Position numbers and translations under genes: made by a program. The notes beneath the pieces were generated by a model. It was not told where the DNA came from. It made no database searches and saw only the letters and a program-made list of their open reading frames with translations. Shown here one piece after another: positions 28,065 through 39,619 of a stretch of DNA of 64,000 nt (within the stretch, counting starts at the first letter, position 1; every line of letters starts with the position of its first letter). This DNA comes from Bacteroides fragilis (GTDB lineage: Bacteria; Bacteroidota; Bacteroidia; Bacteroidales; DTGW01), in assembly GCA_945889005.1 (NCBI GenBank), contig CAMDBI010000001.1, positions 1 to 64,000 of the forward strand, written 5' to 3'.

Positions 28065-29861
28065 CTATTTAGATCTGCGTTTACGCTCGTTTTCGTCTAA
28101 GTATATCTTTCTTAATCGAATCGATTGTGGGGTAAGTTCTACATATTCATCTTCTTGAATATATTCAAGTGCCTCTTCCAAACTAAATTTTATGGCTGGA
28201 GCAATATGCATTTTCTCATCGGTACCGGTAGCACGCATATTGGTAAGCTTTTTTGATTTTGTAAGATTGATACACAAATCGTCTTGTCTCGAATTTTCTC
28301 CAACAACCATTCCGGTATATATTTCCGCTCCTGGATCAATAAAAAACTTTCCTCTATCCTGAAGTTTATCTATTGCATAAGCAATTGCTTGACCGGTTTC
28401 CATCGCAACCAACGAACCATTAATACGACCTTCAATGTTTCCTTTCCAAGGTTCAAATCCTTTTACACGATGTGCCATAATAGCTTCGCCGGCAGTTGCA
28501 GTAAGCATATTGCTTCGTAAACCCATAATACCTCTCGAAGGTATTTCGAATTCCAAATGTATACGCTCTCCTTTACGTTCCATGTTTTTCATCATGCCTT
28601 TTCGCTTCGAAACCAATTCAATAGCTTTACCCGACACTTCTTCAGGCAAATCAATGGTTAGAAACTCAACTGGTTCACACTTTTCTCCAGCTATTTCTTT
28701 TACAATTACTTGTGGTTGTCCAACTTGCAATTCATAACCTTCACGACGCATCGTTTCTATCAATACCGACAAATGCAAAACGCCTCGTCCAAATACCATA
28801 AATGAATCTGAAGTATCTCCAGGTTCAACACGTAAAGCAAGATTTTTTTCTAATTCTTTATCTAAGCGGTCTTTTAAATGACGCGAAGTGACAAATTTTC
28901 CTTCTTTTCCAAAAAATGGAGAATCGTTTATTGTAAACAACATACTCATGGTTGGCTCATCGATCGAAATCGGATCCAATGCTTCCGGAAATTCGTAATC
29001 TGCAACGGTATCGCCAATATCAAATCCTTCTATTCCAACAAGTGCACATATTTCGCCCGACAAAACATTGCTAACCTTCTTCTTGCTCATACCTTCAAAT
29101 ACGTACAACTCTTTTACTCTGGTACGTTTAATACTGCCATCGCGTTTGCACAACGATACGTTCTGCCCTTCTTTCAATTCACCTCGGTGCAAGCGACCAA
29201 CAGCTATTCGACCAACATATGACGAATATTCTAATGAAGTTATAAGCAACTGAGGTGTTCCCTTAAGTTGATCGGGCGAAGGAATATGTTTTAATATGGT
29301 ATCGAGCAATGGAATAATATCTGTCGATGTATTCTTCAAATCGTCGGTCATCCAGCCTTGTTTTGCCGAACCATATACTGTTGGAAAATCGAGCTGGTTT
29401 TCAGTAGCATCGAGGCTAAACATAAGTTCAAACACTTCTTCGTGAACCTCTTCGGGTCTACAATTAGGTTTGTCGACTTTATTGATCACAACAATGGGCT
29501 TTTTACCAAGATCTAATGCTTTTTGAAGCACAAAACGTGTTTGAGGCATAGTACCTTCAAATGCATCGACCAACAATAGCACCCCGTCGGCCATGTTCAA
29601 TACTCGCTCTACTTCTCCTCCAAAATCGGCATGGCCAGGAGTATCTATAATATTTATTTTTGTGTCTTTGTAAGTTACCGACACATTTTTTGCCAAAATG
29701 GTAATTCCTCTCTCTCTTTCCAACTCATTGCTATCCATAATAAGATCGCCGGGGGTTTCATGGTCTTTAAATAGCTTCCCGGCCATAATCATTTTATCTA
29801 CCAAGGTAGTTTTTCCGTGGTCTACGTGAGCTATAATAGCAATGTTTCTGATTTTTTGCAT
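28065..29861 (-). CDS. typA: Translational GTPase TypA/BipA
   Basis: 598 aa; [21 protein letters not shown]...[12 protein letters not shown]...[16 protein letters not shown]...[12 protein letters not shown]. Confidence 0.97.
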   Translation of the reverse strand: MQKIRNIAIIAHVDHGKTTLVDKMIMAGKLFKDHETPGDLIMDSNELERERGITILAKNVSVTYKDTKINIIDTPGHADFGGEVERVLNMADGVLLLVDAFEGTMPQTRFVLQKALDLGKKPIVVINKVDKPNCRPEEVHEEVFELMFSLDATENQLDFPTVYGSAKQGWMTDDLKNTSTDIIPLLDTILKHIPSPDQLKGTPQLLITSLEYSSYVGRIAVGRLHRGELKEGQNVSLCKRDGSIKRTRVKELYVFEGMSKKKVSNVLSGEICALVGIEGFDIGDTVADYEFPEALDPISIDEPTMSMLFTINDSPFFGKEGKFVTSRHLKDRLDKELEKNLALRVEPGDTSDSFMVFGRGVLHLSVLIETMRREGYELQVGQPQVIVKEIAGEKCEPVEFLTIDLPEEVSGKAIELVSKRKGMMKNMERKGERIHLEFEIPSRGIMGLRSNMLTATAGEAIMAHRVKGFEPWKGNIEGRINGSLVAMETGQAIAYAIDKLQDRGKFFIDPGAEIYTGMVVGENSRQDDLCINLTKSKKLTNMRATGTDEKMHIAPAIKFSLEEALEYIQEDEYVELTPQSIRLRKIYLDENERKRRSK

Positions 29862-30043
29862 ATCTATTTTAAAAATTAAGCCCGCAAAGATACACTAATT
29901 TAATTTATTCACCGACTGAATAAATTGCTTCAAATATTATTTTTAAGTGAATATTGTGTTAATAAAAGTTCACAAACACAAAAAATTATAGACCAATTAA
30001 CCCATTTATAAAAAAAACTTTTTTTTATTCTAAACACTTATTA

Positions 30044-30051
30044 TAAATTTG
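30044..30051 (+). promoter_or_regulatory. Candidate -7 element (TAAATTTG) upstream of DUF177-rpmF-plsX-fabH cluster
   Basis: TAnnTTTG match 23 bp before the ATG at 30074. Confidence 0.4.
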
Positions 30052-30073
30052 CGGATTAAATTTTGATAAAGAT

Positions 30074-30607
30074 TTGAAAACCAGTAATCATATCAAAATA
30101 CCGTGGAAAGACCTTTCCGAAGGTATTCACGAATTCCAATTTAATATTGGAAATACGTTCTTTGCAGATATAGAATATAGTGAGTATAAAGAAGGTGAGC
30201 TCGAAATTAGTATCGAACTCATTCGAAAAACACAAATAATGTCGCTCAACTTCTTAATCGAAGGTTCGGTCAATGTTATTTGCGACCGCTGTCTCGAACC
30301 TTTCGACCTAGATATTTATTTCGAATCTGACTTATTGGTTAAAGTAGGAACAGAAAATGAAGAAATAGACGATAATATAATAAGTATTGCCGAAAATGAA
30401 GAAATATTAGATTTAACTCATTATGTTTACGAAAGTATTGTGTTGAGCATTCCTTTTAAAAAAGTACATCCCGACAATGAAAACGACGAAAGTACTTGCG
30501 ATCAAAAAATGCTTGCTAAAATTAAAAAACCAACCAACAGTAAATCGGCTAAAAAGGAAACTGATTCACGATGGGATGTTTTAAAAAAATTGAAAAACAA
30601 CAAATAA
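30074..30607 (+). CDS. DUF177 (YceD-like) protein
   Basis: 177 aa, LIEGSVNVICDRCLEPFDLDI; directly upstream of rpmF. Confidence 0.88.
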   Translation: MKTSNHIKIPWKDLSEGIHEFQFNIGNTFFADIEYSEYKEGELEISIELIRKTQIMSLNFLIEGSVNVICDRCLEPFDLDIYFESDLLVKVGTENEEIDDNIISIAENEEILDLTHYVYESIVLSIPFKKVHPDNENDESTCDQKMLAKIKKPTNSKSAKKETDSRWDVLKKLKNNK

Positions 30608-30636
30608 TTATTTATTAATATTTTAAATTTAACAAA

Positions 30637-30822
30637 ATGCCAAATCCAAAGCATAGACACTCGAGAACCAGACGCGACAAGCGCAGAACACACGATAAAG
30701 CAATTGCTCCTACTATTGCAAAATGCTCAAATTGCAATTCAACAGTTCAATATCACAGGGTTTGTCCTGAGTGTGGATTTTATCGCGGAAAATTAGCCAT
30801 TGCGAAAGAAGTAGCTGCATAA
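30637..30822 (+). CDS. rpmF: 50S ribosomal protein L32
   Basis: 61 aa MPNPKHRHSRTRRDKRRTHDKA...CSNCNSTVQYHRVCPECGFYRGK. Confidence 0.98.
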   Translation: MPNPKHRHSRTRRDKRRTHDKAIAPTIAKCSNCNSTVQYHRVCPECGFYRGKLAIAKEVAA

Positions 30823-30855
30823 GTAATTCTTAACTAAACTATATCTTTTCAACTA

Positions 30856-31797
30856 ATGAGAATTGGAATCGATATTATGGGCGGGGACTTTGCTCCAGAA
30901 GCAACAGTCCTCGGTTCTATATTGGCTTTTCGCGAACTTGGACAAGAAGATAAAATTGTTTTAATAGGCGACGAAAGTAAAATTAAAGAAATTTGTACCC
31001 GTGAAAAATTCGATTATTCGGTGTTTGAAATCGTTCATACTACCGAATGTATTGCCATGGGAGAGCATCCGGCTAAAGCATTACAACAAAAACCAAATTC
31101 AAGTATAGCTATTGGGTTCAATATGCTTAAAAACCAACAAATAGATGGTTTTTCAAGTGCAGGAAATACAGGTGCTATGATGGTTGGTGCATTGTTTACA
31201 GTGAAACAAATCGAAGGCGTTCTTCGACCTGTTATTGGTTCATTGATACCAAATGGTACCGACAAACCAACTTATCTGCTCGATGTGGGTATTAATCCCG
31301 ATGCTAAACCTGAAGTGTTAGCTCAATACGCTCTTTTGGGGAGTACCTATTATAAATATATGTTCGATATCCAAAATCCTCGTGTTGCATTACTCAACCT
31401 GGGCGAAGAAGAAGAAAAAGGAAATTTGCTCGTTAAAGCAGTTTATCCTCTTCTCAAAGAATCGAAAAATATCAATTTTGTAGGAAATGTTGAAGGAAAC
31501 GATTTCTTTAACAACAAAAAAGCCGATGTAGTTGTATGCGACGGTTTTGTCGGAAACATTGTACTGAAAGAAGCCGAAGCTTTTTATAAACTTTTAATCA
31601 ACAGAGGGATTCACGACGAGTTTTTCGAATCATTCAATTACGAAAACTTTGGTGGTGCACCAATATTAGGTGTTAATGCCCCTGCAATTATTGGTCATGG
31701 AGTATCTACCGATATAGCCATTAAAAACATGATTTTACAAACCCGACACATAATAAAGGCCGGTCTTACACAACACATTAAAGAAGCATTTAAATAA
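30856..31797 (+). CDS. plsX: Phosphate acyltransferase PlsX
   Basis: 313 aa; [24 protein letters not shown]...[14 protein letters not shown]. Confidence 0.97.
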   Translation: MRIGIDIMGGDFAPEATVLGSILAFRELGQEDKIVLIGDESKIKEICTREKFDYSVFEIVHTTECIAMGEHPAKALQQKPNSSIAIGFNMLKNQQIDGFSSAGNTGAMMVGALFTVKQIEGVLRPVIGSLIPNGTDKPTYLLDVGINPDAKPEVLAQYALLGSTYYKYMFDIQNPRVALLNLGEEEEKGNLLVKAVYPLLKESKNINFVGNVEGNDFFNNKKADVVVCDGFVGNIVLKEAEAFYKLLINRGIHDEFFESFNYENFGGAPILGVNAPAIIGHGVSTDIAIKNMILQTRHIIKAGLTQHIKEAFK

Positions 31798-32798
31798 TGA
31801 CACAAATAAGAGCTGCTATTACCGGCATTGAGGCTTACTTGCCCGATTATATTCTTACAAACGACGAACTAAGTCGAATGGTCGATACTTCCGACGAATG
31901 GATTATGCAACGAATCGGTATAAAAGAAAGACGAATACTTAAGGGAGAAGGAAAAGCTACATCAGATATGGCTGCTGAGGCTATGAAAAGACTTATGGTT
32001 AAAAAAAACCTTAAGAACGAAGATATTGAGCTAGTAATATGTGCTACTATAACCAGCGATATGATTTTCCCGGCTACTGCCTGTGTGGTTTGCGACAAAC
32101 TTGGTATTAGAGACAATGTTATTGCATTCGACATCAATGCAGCATGTTCTGGATTTATTTACGCTTTAGAAACTGCAAATGCATTCTTACAATCGGGTCG
32201 TTATAAAAGAGTTATAATACTTGCTGCCGATAAAATGTCGGCCATTACAAACTATACCGATCGCACTACTTGCCCATTGTTTGGCGATGCTGCAGCTGCT
32301 ATTTTAGTCGAACCGTCTACTGAAGAAGTTGGTGTTGTTGATGCAATACTTCGATCCGATGGCATTGGGGGCAAATACCTCCACATGAAATCAGGAGGTT
32401 CATTACATCCTGCATCTCACGATTCGGTCGATAACCACGAACATACTGTATACCAAGAAGGTCAAACAGTTTTTAAATATGCTGTTTCGCGCATGGCCGA
32501 TGTTTCGGTAGAAATTATGGAAAGAAATAATCTATCTCATAACGATATTAATTGGTTAGTTCCTCATCAGGCAAATAATCGAATTATCGAAGCAGTTGCT
32601 AACCGCATGGGTATCGACAAGTCGAAAGTGATGATCAATATCGAAAAATATGGCAATACTACCGCTGCAACTATTCCTCTTTGCTTATGGGAATGGGAAA
32701 AACAATTGAAAAAAGGCGATAATATTATACTTTCTGCATTTGGCGGTGGCTTTACATGGGGTTCAATATTTTTGAAATGGGCATACGATACTAAATAA
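31797..32798 (+). CDS. fabH: 3-oxoacyl-ACP synthase III
   Basis: 333 aa; [19 protein letters not shown]...[16 protein letters not shown]...[11 protein letters not shown]...[12 protein letters not shown]...[11 protein letters not shown]. Confidence 0.97.
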   Translation: MTQIRAAITGIEAYLPDYILTNDELSRMVDTSDEWIMQRIGIKERRILKGEGKATSDMAAEAMKRLMVKKNLKNEDIELVICATITSDMIFPATACVVCDKLGIRDNVIAFDINAACSGFIYALETANAFLQSGRYKRVIILAADKMSAITNYTDRTTCPLFGDAAAAILVEPSTEEVGVVDAILRSDGIGGKYLHMKSGGSLHPASHDSVDNHEHTVYQEGQTVFKYAVSRMADVSVEIMERNNLSHNDINWLVPHQANNRIIEAVANRMGIDKSKVMINIEKYGNTTAATIPLCLWEWEKQLKKGDNIILSAFGGGFTWGSIFLKWAYDTK

Positions 32799-32815
32799 TA
32801 TAATTGATAATTATT

Positions 32816-32872
32816 AAAAGCAAAGACGCTAAGTTGCATAAAACATTTTACAGCTTAGCGTCTTTGCTTTTT
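32816..32872. terminator. Strong (possibly bidirectional) intrinsic terminator after fabH
   Basis: aaaagcaaagacgctaag ... cttagcgtctttgctttttt; near-perfect ~18-bp stem with T-tract. Confidence 0.88.
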
Positions 32873-32956
32873 TTATATTATTTTGTTTCATTTGAATTTT
32901 TAATATTGAAAAAAAACATTTAGGTTTGTCATTAAGACAAATTAATAAATTGAATA

Positions 32957-33325
32957 ATGGGTAAAAATAATTCTGAAATCGACAGCACAACCATAAACCT
33001 AATAAGTACAGGTACTAATATTAATGGCGATATTACTTCTAATAGCGATATTCGAATCGATGGCATTCTCGATGGCAATTTAACAACCAAAGGTCGTTTG
33101 GTAATTGGTGAAAGTGGACGTATAAAAGGTGAAATTTCTTGTAAAAATGCCGACATTTCGGGAATAATTGAAGGAAAAATTACAGTATCCGAATTACTTT
33201 CACTTAAAGCAACATCGATGATTACTGGCGAAATCGTTACCGGTCGACTTGCTGTAGAACCTGGTTGTAAATTCAACGGAACATGCAAAATTGAAGATAG
33301 TTCTATTAAACCCCTTGATAAATAA
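32957..33325 (+). CDS. Bactofilin (polymer-forming cytoskeletal) family protein
   Basis: 122 aa; LISTGTNINGDITSNSDIRIDGILDGNLTTKGRLVIGESGRIKGEI. Confidence 0.93.
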   Translation: MGKNNSEIDSTTINLISTGTNINGDITSNSDIRIDGILDGNLTTKGRLVIGESGRIKGEISCKNADISGIIEGKITVSELLSLKATSMITGEIVTGRLAVEPGCKFNGTCKIEDSSIKPLDK

Positions 33326-33551
33326 ATTGAGTAATCAAAATAATAGATTCAATCAATTCGGGCGCGTATACTCATTGGTGTCGCAAATGTTTATTACCAT
33401 TGCAGTAGGTGTTTTGGTTGGTTTTGTTCTCGATCTGGTATTCAATACAGTTGTTCCCTGGCTAACAATTCTTTTTAGTTTTACATTTTTTGCCTTATCT
33501 CTTTACAATCTCAACAATCAATTAAAACAAAATGATGGAAAAAAAGAATAA
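33291..33551 (+). CDS. AtpZ/AtpI-like small membrane protein
   Basis: 86 aa; FGRVYSLVSQMFITIAVGVLVGFVLDLVFNTVVPWLTILFSFTFFALSLYNL; precedes atp genes. Start may be internal to the listed ORF. Confidence 0.78.
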   Translation: MKIVLLNPLINKLSNQNNRFNQFGRVYSLVSQMFITIAVGVLVGFVLDLVFNTVVPWLTILFSFTFFALSLYNLNNQLKQNDGKKE

Positions 33552-33936
33552 AACCGCAAATTATTATTTACGCTATTTCGCAATACTGTTTATTTTTTAT
33601 GCTGTCATTCTTTTTGCCGGATCATTTATTTTCAAAAATAAACCCAGTGTACTCTATTATTCTTTTCTAATCATTCTTACCGGAGAATTTATAATTACTT
33701 ATGGAATTCACTTTCTCACAACATGGGCATCCGAACGATCGGTTCAATTCTTTGGCAGAATATATATGGTACTATCTTTTCTAAAAATTTTACTTTATAT
33801 TTCTTTAATATTTGGTTTGCTTATGACCTTTAAACAATACCTGTTTCCTATTGTCGTTACATTCTTTTCAGTATATTTTCTTTTCAGAATTTTTGATCTC
33901 ATAATTTTATTTAAATTTTTTAAAGAAAAAAAATAA
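33532..33936 (+). CDS. Small membrane protein in AtpI position
   Basis: 134 aa, four hydrophobic segments, between AtpZ-like gene and atpB. Confidence 0.6.
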   Translation: MMEKKNKTANYYLRYFAILFIFYAVILFAGSFIFKNKPSVLYYSFLIILTGEFIITYGIHFLTTWASERSVQFFGRIYMVLSFLKILLYISLIFGLLMTFKQYLFPIVVTFFSVYFLFRIFDLIILFKFFKEKK

Positions 33937-33998
33937 TCAAATCCAATTTCTTTTATTATCTTTAATATTAGCATTTACACCATATATACGTTTCTATT

Positions 33999-35090
33999 AT
34001 GAGATTGTATTTCAAGCTAATAATAATTGCTACGGCACTATTCGGATCTCTAAATTGTAAAGCATCTGAAGTAATTCTCGATTCTGCACATGTTGCAAAC
34101 GATGGACATATTAAAAAAGCCTTCAATGCAGGTGATTTTGTATTCGATCATATTATGGATTCTTATTCGTGGCATATAGTTGCCGATATAGCTATGCCAT
34201 TGCCAGTTATATTAATAAATCAACAAAACCAATTTGTTGTTTTCATGTCGAACAAACTTGATCATGGTCATGCAGTATACAATGGATATAAACTCATTCT
34301 CGAAGGGAAAAACAAAGGGAAAATTGTACAAATAAGCAAGTCGGGCGAAGAAGTTCTTCCAAAAATTGATATTTCTATTACTAAAAATACAGCTGCCCTA
34401 ATGATTGGAGCCTTTATTATTTTGTTTATATTTCTTTCAGTTGCCAAAGCATACAAAAGAAATCCAAACAAAGCTCCTCATGGTTTACAAAATGTAGTAG
34501 AACCATTCATTATGTTTGTCCGCGACGATATTGCCAAATCTAACATAGGTCCAAAATACGAAAGATTTGTTCCATTTTTGTTGACCATATTTTTCTTTAT
34601 TTGGATCAACAACATGATGGGACTCATACCTATTATTCCCGGAGGAGCCAATCTTACAGGCAACATTGCATTTACAGGTGTACTGGCATTATTTACCTTT
34701 GTAATTGTAGTAACTAATGGTAATAAACATTTTTGGTTAGAAATAATTGATCCACCAGGCGTACCAAACTGGTTAAAATATTATTTCCCATTGCTTCCTG
34801 TATTGGAAATCGTTGGATTTTTCAATAAACCCATCATTTTAATGATACGACTATTTGCAAACATTACTGCAGGTCACGTAATCATTCTAGGATTTGTAAG
34901 CTTAATCTTTATATTTGGCGACAAGAGTGTTATTGGAGGATATGCAGTTTCGCCACTTACAGTAGCATTTGGTATTTTCATGACTTTTTTGGAGCTTTTA
35001 GTTGCGCTCATTCAAGCTTATGTATTTGCACTTTTATCAGCAATTTATATTGGTATGGCAATTGCCGAACCACATCATAGTAATCATTAA
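33999..35090 (+). CDS. atpB: F-type ATP synthase subunit a
   Basis: 363 aa; NMMGLIPIIPGGANLTGNIAFTGVLALFTF...IRLFANITAGHVIILGF...ELLVALIQAYVFALLSAIYIGMA. Confidence 0.97.
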   Translation: MRLYFKLIIIATALFGSLNCKASEVILDSAHVANDGHIKKAFNAGDFVFDHIMDSYSWHIVADIAMPLPVILINQQNQFVVFMSNKLDHGHAVYNGYKLILEGKNKGKIVQISKSGEEVLPKIDISITKNTAALMIGAFIILFIFLSVAKAYKRNPNKAPHGLQNVVEPFIMFVRDDIAKSNIGPKYERFVPFLLTIFFFIWINNMMGLIPIIPGGANLTGNIAFTGVLALFTFVIVVTNGNKHFWLEIIDPPGVPNWLKYYFPLLPVLEIVGFFNKPIILMIRLFANITAGHVIILGFVSLIFIFGDKSVIGGYAVSPLTVAFGIFMTFLELLVALIQAYVFALLSAIYIGMAIAEPHHSNH

Positions 35091-35102
35091 TACTATACAA
35101 TT

Positions 35103-35357
35103 ATGTCAATGACAACAACAATTTTACTCGAAGCAACCAATGCAGTAGCCAAAGCTGGTGCAGGTATTGGTGCAGGATTAGCAGCAACCGGAGCCGGTAT
35201 CGGTATCGGGTTAAGCGGTCAGGGAATGTTAGAAGCAATCGCTCGTCAGCCTGAGGCAATCGGCGATATACGATCTAACTTCATTTTGGCAGCAGCATTG
35301 GTAGAAGGGGTTGCCCTTTTTGCCGTGGTGCTTTGCTTCCTTATCGTTTTTTCTTAG
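35103..35357 (+). CDS. atpE: F-type ATP synthase subunit c
   Basis: 84 aa; AGAGIGAGLAATGAGIGIGLSGQGMLEAIARQPEAIGDIRSNFILAAALVEGVALFAVVLCFLIVF. Confidence 0.98.
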   Translation: MSMTTTILLEATNAVAKAGAGIGAGLAATGAGIGIGLSGQGMLEAIARQPEAIGDIRSNFILAAALVEGVALFAVVLCFLIVFS

Positions 35358-35362
35358 AAAAC

Positions 35363-35404
35363 AAAAAACACTGTTCATTGCGGTTGGCAATAACAGTGTT
35401 TTTT
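35363..35404 (+). terminator. Hairpin (attenuator/partial terminator candidate) between atpE and atpF
   Basis: AAAAAACACTGTT-c-ATTGC-ggttg-GCAAT-AACAGTGTTTTTT. Confidence 0.8.
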
Positions 35405-35438
35405 AAAAATTGAATTTCAATTAAATAAAATTTAATAT

Positions 35439-35930
35439 ATGGAACTAATTACCCCTCATATAGGTTTATTGTTCTGGATGTTGCTTATCTTTACCAGTGT
35501 AGTATTCATCCTCAAGAAATTTGCATGGAAACCAATTCTTAATGCACTTAAGGAACGTGAGCGCTCGATCGAAAATGCGCTCTCTACAGCCGAGAAAGCA
35601 AAAACCGAAATTGCAAAACTCAATGCCGACAACGAAGCACTGTTAGCCAAATCGCGTCAGGAACGCGAATTGATAATGAAAGAAGCGCAACAACTGAAAG
35701 AAAAAATATTGAGCGATGCTCGTGACAAAGCTCACGAAGAAGCTCAAAATCTTATTAAATCGGCACGTGAAAGTATTGAAAACGAGAAAAAAGCAGCAAT
35801 TGAAGAAATAAAAGTTCAAATTGCAAGCCTATCGGTTCTAATTGCTGAAAAAATTATTAAGCAAAATCTCGATAGCAAACAGCAAGAAGAATATGTAAAA
35901 AATCTTTTGCTCGATATTAAAACTAATTGA
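35439..35930 (+). CDS. atpF: F-type ATP synthase subunit b
   Basis: 163 aa; LITPHIGLLFWMLLIFTSVVFILKKFAWKPILNALKERERSIENALSTAEKAKTEIAKL. Confidence 0.96.
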   Translation: MELITPHIGLLFWMLLIFTSVVFILKKFAWKPILNALKERERSIENALSTAEKAKTEIAKLNADNEALLAKSRQERELIMKEAQQLKEKILSDARDKAHEEAQNLIKSARESIENEKKAAIEEIKVQIASLSVLIAEKIIKQNLDSKQQEEYVKNLLLDIKTN

Positions 35931-35947
35931 TATAAATCTCTTTTACA

Positions 35948-36496
35948 ATGAATGAGAGTATTATTGCTGTTCGATATGCCAAGGCATTACACCAATTGGC
36001 TCAAGAAAAAAACGTCTTGCAAGAGGTATATAAGGATATGTCAAATATTTTGGATATATCTTCCGAAATAAAAGAATTACAATCTTTTTTAGATAGTCCA
36101 ATTATTAAACCATCTAAAAAAATTGAAATTTCTAGTAGCATTTTTTCTTCGTACAACAATTTAACTACCACATTTCTCAATACACTCTACACAAACCGAC
36201 GAGAAAGTATACTTACAGACGTAGCTCGTAAATATACTTCTATGATCAACAACGAAAGAAGTATAACTGTTGCAACGGTTATTACTACTACTAGTTTACA
36301 AAACGATACCAAAGAGAAAATTATTAAACTCATTGGTCATAAATACCATTCCAATACCGTTGAATTGAATGAAAAAATTGACGAAAAAATTATTGGAGGC
36401 TTTATAATTAAAGTCAACGATGAACAATTCGATGCATCCATTTCAACTCAACTAAGTTCAGTTAAAAGAAAATTATTGAAAACACCCGTTAAATAA
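35948..36496 (+). CDS. atpH: F-type ATP synthase subunit delta
   Basis: 182 aa; [17 protein letters not shown]...[32 protein letters not shown]. Confidence 0.94.
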   Translation: MNESIIAVRYAKALHQLAQEKNVLQEVYKDMSNILDISSEIKELQSFLDSPIIKPSKKIEISSSIFSSYNNLTTTFLNTLYTNRRESILTDVARKYTSMINNERSITVATVITTTSLQNDTKEKIIKLIGHKYHSNTVELNEKIDEKIIGGFIIKVNDEQFDASISTQLSSVKRKLLKTPVK

Positions 36497-36507
36497 TCAT
36501 TACAGAT

Positions 36508-38085
36508 ATGGCAACCATTAAACCATCTGAAATTTCAGCGATTCTAAAAAAACAAATAGAAGGTATTTCTATCGATAGCAAATTTGAAGAAGTCGGAACA
36601 GTACTTCAAGTCGGTGACGGGATAGCTCGTATACATGGACTTTCGAACGTTCAATCGAACGAAATGATCGAATTTCAAAACGGCATAAAAGGGATTGTTC
36701 TTAATCTCGAAGAAGACAATGTTGGAGCTGTTTTACTTGGTTCTTCCCAAGGTATTCGAGAAGGCGATACCGTAAAACGTACCCGAATGATTGCATCAAT
36801 AATGGCGGGCGATGGTTTACTTGGTCGTGTAATTAACACCATTGGCGAACCAATCGATGGCAAAGGTCCCATTCCGGGACAATTGTTTGATATGCCGCTA
36901 GAACGTAAAGCTCCAGGTGTTATCTATCGTCAACCCGTTAAAGAACCATTACAAACTGGTATTAAAGCTATTGATGCTATGATTCCTATTGGTCGTGGTC
37001 AACGCGAACTTATTATTGGCGATCGTCAAACCGGCAAAACAACCATTGCAATCGATACAATTCTGAATCAAAAAGAATTTTACGACAAAGGAAAAACAGT
37101 ATATTGTATTTACGTAGCCATTGGACAAAAAGGCTCAACCATTGCCAACATAGCCAAAACATTGGAACAATACGGAGCTATGAGCTATACCGTTATTGTA
37201 GCTGCAACAGCATCAGATCCTGCTGCAATGCAATTTTACGCTCCATTTGCGGGCTGTGCTATTGGCGAATACTTTAGAGATAGAGGATTTCCTGCATTAA
37301 TAATTTACGACGATTTATCTAAACAAGCTGTTTCGTATCGCGAAGTATCACTGTTGTTGCGTCGCCCTCCTGGTCGTGAAGCATATCCTGGCGATGTTTT
37401 TTATCTTCACTCTCGATTACTCGAACGTGCAGCTAAGGTTATTGACTCAGATGATATAGCATCGCAAATGAACGATTTACCTGCTTCCATGAAAGGCCAT
37501 GTTAAAGGAGGAGGCTCATTAACGGCATTACCAATAATCGAGACACAAGCAGGCGACGTATCGGCATATATTCCAACCAATGTTATTTCAATTACAGATG
37601 GTCAAATTTTCCTCGAATCCAACTTATTCAACTCAGGGGTTCGTCCGGCTATCAACGTTGGTATTTCGGTATCGCGTGTGGGTGGAAATGCACAGATCAA
37701 ATCGATGAAGAAGGTATCGGGTACCTTAAAACTCGACCAAGCTCAATACCGTGAACTTGAAGCCTTCTCGAAATTTGGTTCGGACCTCGATGCTGCTACT
37801 CTTGCTATTATCGACAAAGGATCGAAAAACGTTGAAATATTAAAACAAGGCTTACATGAGCCTCTTACAGTAGAAAAACAAACTGCTATAATTTATTGTG
37901 GCACAAAAGGCTTGCTTCGCGATATTCCAAAAAATAAAATCAAAGATTTTGAAACAGAGCTTTTGCACACGCTTGATGTTAAGCACAAAAATGTGCTGAA
38001 CGATATTCGCGATGGAAAAATATCTAACGATATTACTGATGTAATCGAATCTGTAGCAAAAGATATTACAAAAAATTATAAATAA
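36508..38085 (+). CDS. atpA: F-type ATP synthase subunit alpha
   Basis: 525 aa; [18 protein letters not shown]; full-length alpha subunit. Confidence 0.99.
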   Translation: MATIKPSEISAILKKQIEGISIDSKFEEVGTVLQVGDGIARIHGLSNVQSNEMIEFQNGIKGIVLNLEEDNVGAVLLGSSQGIREGDTVKRTRMIASIMAGDGLLGRVINTIGEPIDGKGPIPGQLFDMPLERKAPGVIYRQPVKEPLQTGIKAIDAMIPIGRGQRELIIGDRQTGKTTIAIDTILNQKEFYDKGKTVYCIYVAIGQKGSTIANIAKTLEQYGAMSYTVIVAATASDPAAMQFYAPFAGCAIGEYFRDRGFPALIIYDDLSKQAVSYREVSLLLRRPPGREAYPGDVFYLHSRLLERAAKVIDSDDIASQMNDLPASMKGHVKGGGSLTALPIIETQAGDVSAYIPTNVISITDGQIFLESNLFNSGVRPAINVGISVSRVGGNAQIKSMKKVSGTLKLDQAQYRELEAFSKFGSDLDAATLAIIDKGSKNVEILKQGLHEPLTVEKQTAIIYCGTKGLLRDIPKNKIKDFETELLHTLDVKHKNVLNDIRDGKISNDITDVIESVAKDITKNYK

Positions 38086-38120
38086 TTTATTTGTAGCATT
38101 AGAAATTTGAATTATTACCA

Positions 38121-39005
38121 ATGGCTAATTTAAAAGAAATACGTACACGTATAGCATCTGTTGGAACCACCAAACAGATTACAAGTGCCATGAAAATGGT
38201 TTCGGCAGCAAAGCTTAAAAAAGCCCAGGATGCTATACTTCAATTTAGACCTTACGCATCGAAAATGAACGAAATTATTGGTAGCTTAAGTTCCAATTCG
38301 AGTTTAGATGCAAGTAGTGTGTTGGTAAAAGAACGAACCGTAAAAAAGGTTTTGATTGTTGTATATACTTCGAACAGAGGTTTGTGTGGCGCTTTCAATA
38401 ACAATGTAATAAAAGCTTCATTACAATTATGTTTCGACAAATTCGAAAAACAATTGAATGCCGGCAATGTACATTTTATATCTATTGGTAAAAAAGGCAG
38501 TGAATTTCTAAGATCAAAAAAATTTGAAGTAATAGAAACTCATAATGAATTGTTCGAATCGCCCAAATACGACAATGTAGTACCCATTGCTGAGCATATT
38601 ATCGATTTATTTAGCAAGGGTTCGTACGATCATGTAGCATTGATTTACAATCAATTTAAAAATGCCGGGGTTCAAATTTTAACAGAAGAACAATTTTTGC
38701 CAGTTAAACCTAAAAAGAAAAAAGACGAATTTTTAAAACAATCCGACGATTTTATATTTGAACCATCAATTAATACAATATATGATGAACTGGTTCCAAA
38801 GTCGCTTAAAATTCAAATGTATAAAGCCCTGCTCGATTCTTTTGCATCGGAACACGGTGCTCGAATGACGGCAATGCACAAAGCAACAGACAATGCAACT
38901 GAAATGATTAAGGATCTTACTTTAGTATATAACAAAGCTCGTCAGGCTGCTATTACCGGCGAAATATTAGAGATTGTTGGGGGTGCAGAAGCATTAAAAG
39001 GTTAA
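38121..39005 (+). CDS. atpG: F-type ATP synthase subunit gamma
   Basis: 294 aa; MANLKEIRTRIASVGTTKQITSAMKMVSAAKLKKAQ...SEHGARMTAMHKATDNATEMIKDLTLVYNKARQAAITGEILEIVGGAEAL. Confidence 0.98.
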   Translation: MANLKEIRTRIASVGTTKQITSAMKMVSAAKLKKAQDAILQFRPYASKMNEIIGSLSSNSSLDASSVLVKERTVKKVLIVVYTSNRGLCGAFNNNVIKASLQLCFDKFEKQLNAGNVHFISIGKKGSEFLRSKKFEVIETHNELFESPKYDNVVPIAEHIIDLFSKGSYDHVALIYNQFKNAGVQILTEEQFLPVKPKKKKDEFLKQSDDFIFEPSINTIYDELVPKSLKIQMYKALLDSFASEHGARMTAMHKATDNATEMIKDLTLVYNKARQAAITGEILEIVGGAEALKG

Positions 39006-39409
39006 AGGTCTTTTTTTAAGTTTTGTAATTCTTCTAAAGCCTTTTTCCACTCTAGTATAAGCTTTACTTTTGTAATTATTTCGACCTTTTCAAATGGTTT
39101 TCTAATAAATTCTATTGCACCATTGTTATAAGCTTCTTCTAAATTGTCCTGACCAGTCAACATAACAACTGGTATTTCTTTTGTTTTATTGTTTCTTTTA
39201 AGAGCTATTAGGGTATCTATACCATTTTTAACAGGCATTTGCCAATCGAGCAATATTAAATCTGGTAATTCATGTATGGTTTTATCATAAGCCTCTTTGC
39301 CATCCTGTGCATTAATTATTATGAATGACTCATCCATCTTTCGCAAAATATTATTAATAAGCGAAACAACCAATTTAGAATCATCTGCTACCATTATTTT
39401 AATAGCCAT
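39002..39409 (-). CDS. Single-domain response regulator
   Basis: 135 aa; IKIMVADDSKLVVSLINNIL...LILLDWQMPVKNGIDTL...VVMLTGQDN; 4-nt convergent overlap with atpG. Confidence 0.93.
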   Translation of the reverse strand: MAIKIMVADDSKLVVSLINNILRKMDESFIIINAQDGKEAYDKTIHELPDLILLDWQMPVKNGIDTLIALKRNNKTKEIPVVMLTGQDNLEEAYNNGAIEFIRKPFEKVEIITKVKLILEWKKALEELQNLKKDL

Positions 39410-39494
39410 ACTTTAGTTTTCCTTAATTATTATTTAAAATTTTTGTTTTACTAATTTACTCAAAAAATTTTAGATTTAATAGTAATTATGAATT

Positions 39495-39617
39495 CAATGT
39501 CGTTTAGTTTAGAAAAAATGTTTGACCCCTCAGGGGTCCTAATGTTAATAGGATGTTATATTTTCTATAAACAAACGACCCTAGCCGGGGTCGAATTGAA
39601 CTTAACTAAACGACATT
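39495..39617. mobile_element. MITE-like ~123-bp element with 14-bp TIRs and 12-bp flanking direct repeat
   Basis: TIR AATGTCGTTTAGTT (39496-39509)/AACTAAACGACATT (39604-39617); TAATTATGAATT at 39483-39494 and 39617-39628; internal palindrome GACCCCTCAGGGGTC. Confidence 0.75.
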
Positions 39618-39619
39618 AA

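Noticed and set aside
35103-35357. Sodium-type c-ring
   Set aside because: The residue after the conserved Glu is Gly (LVEGVALF) and there is no helix-1 Gln signature; it looks proton-type.
36508-39005. Missing atpD/atpC as evidence of a defective ATP synthase
   Set aside because: Bacteroidota commonly encode beta and epsilon subunits at a separate locus; absence here is not unusual.
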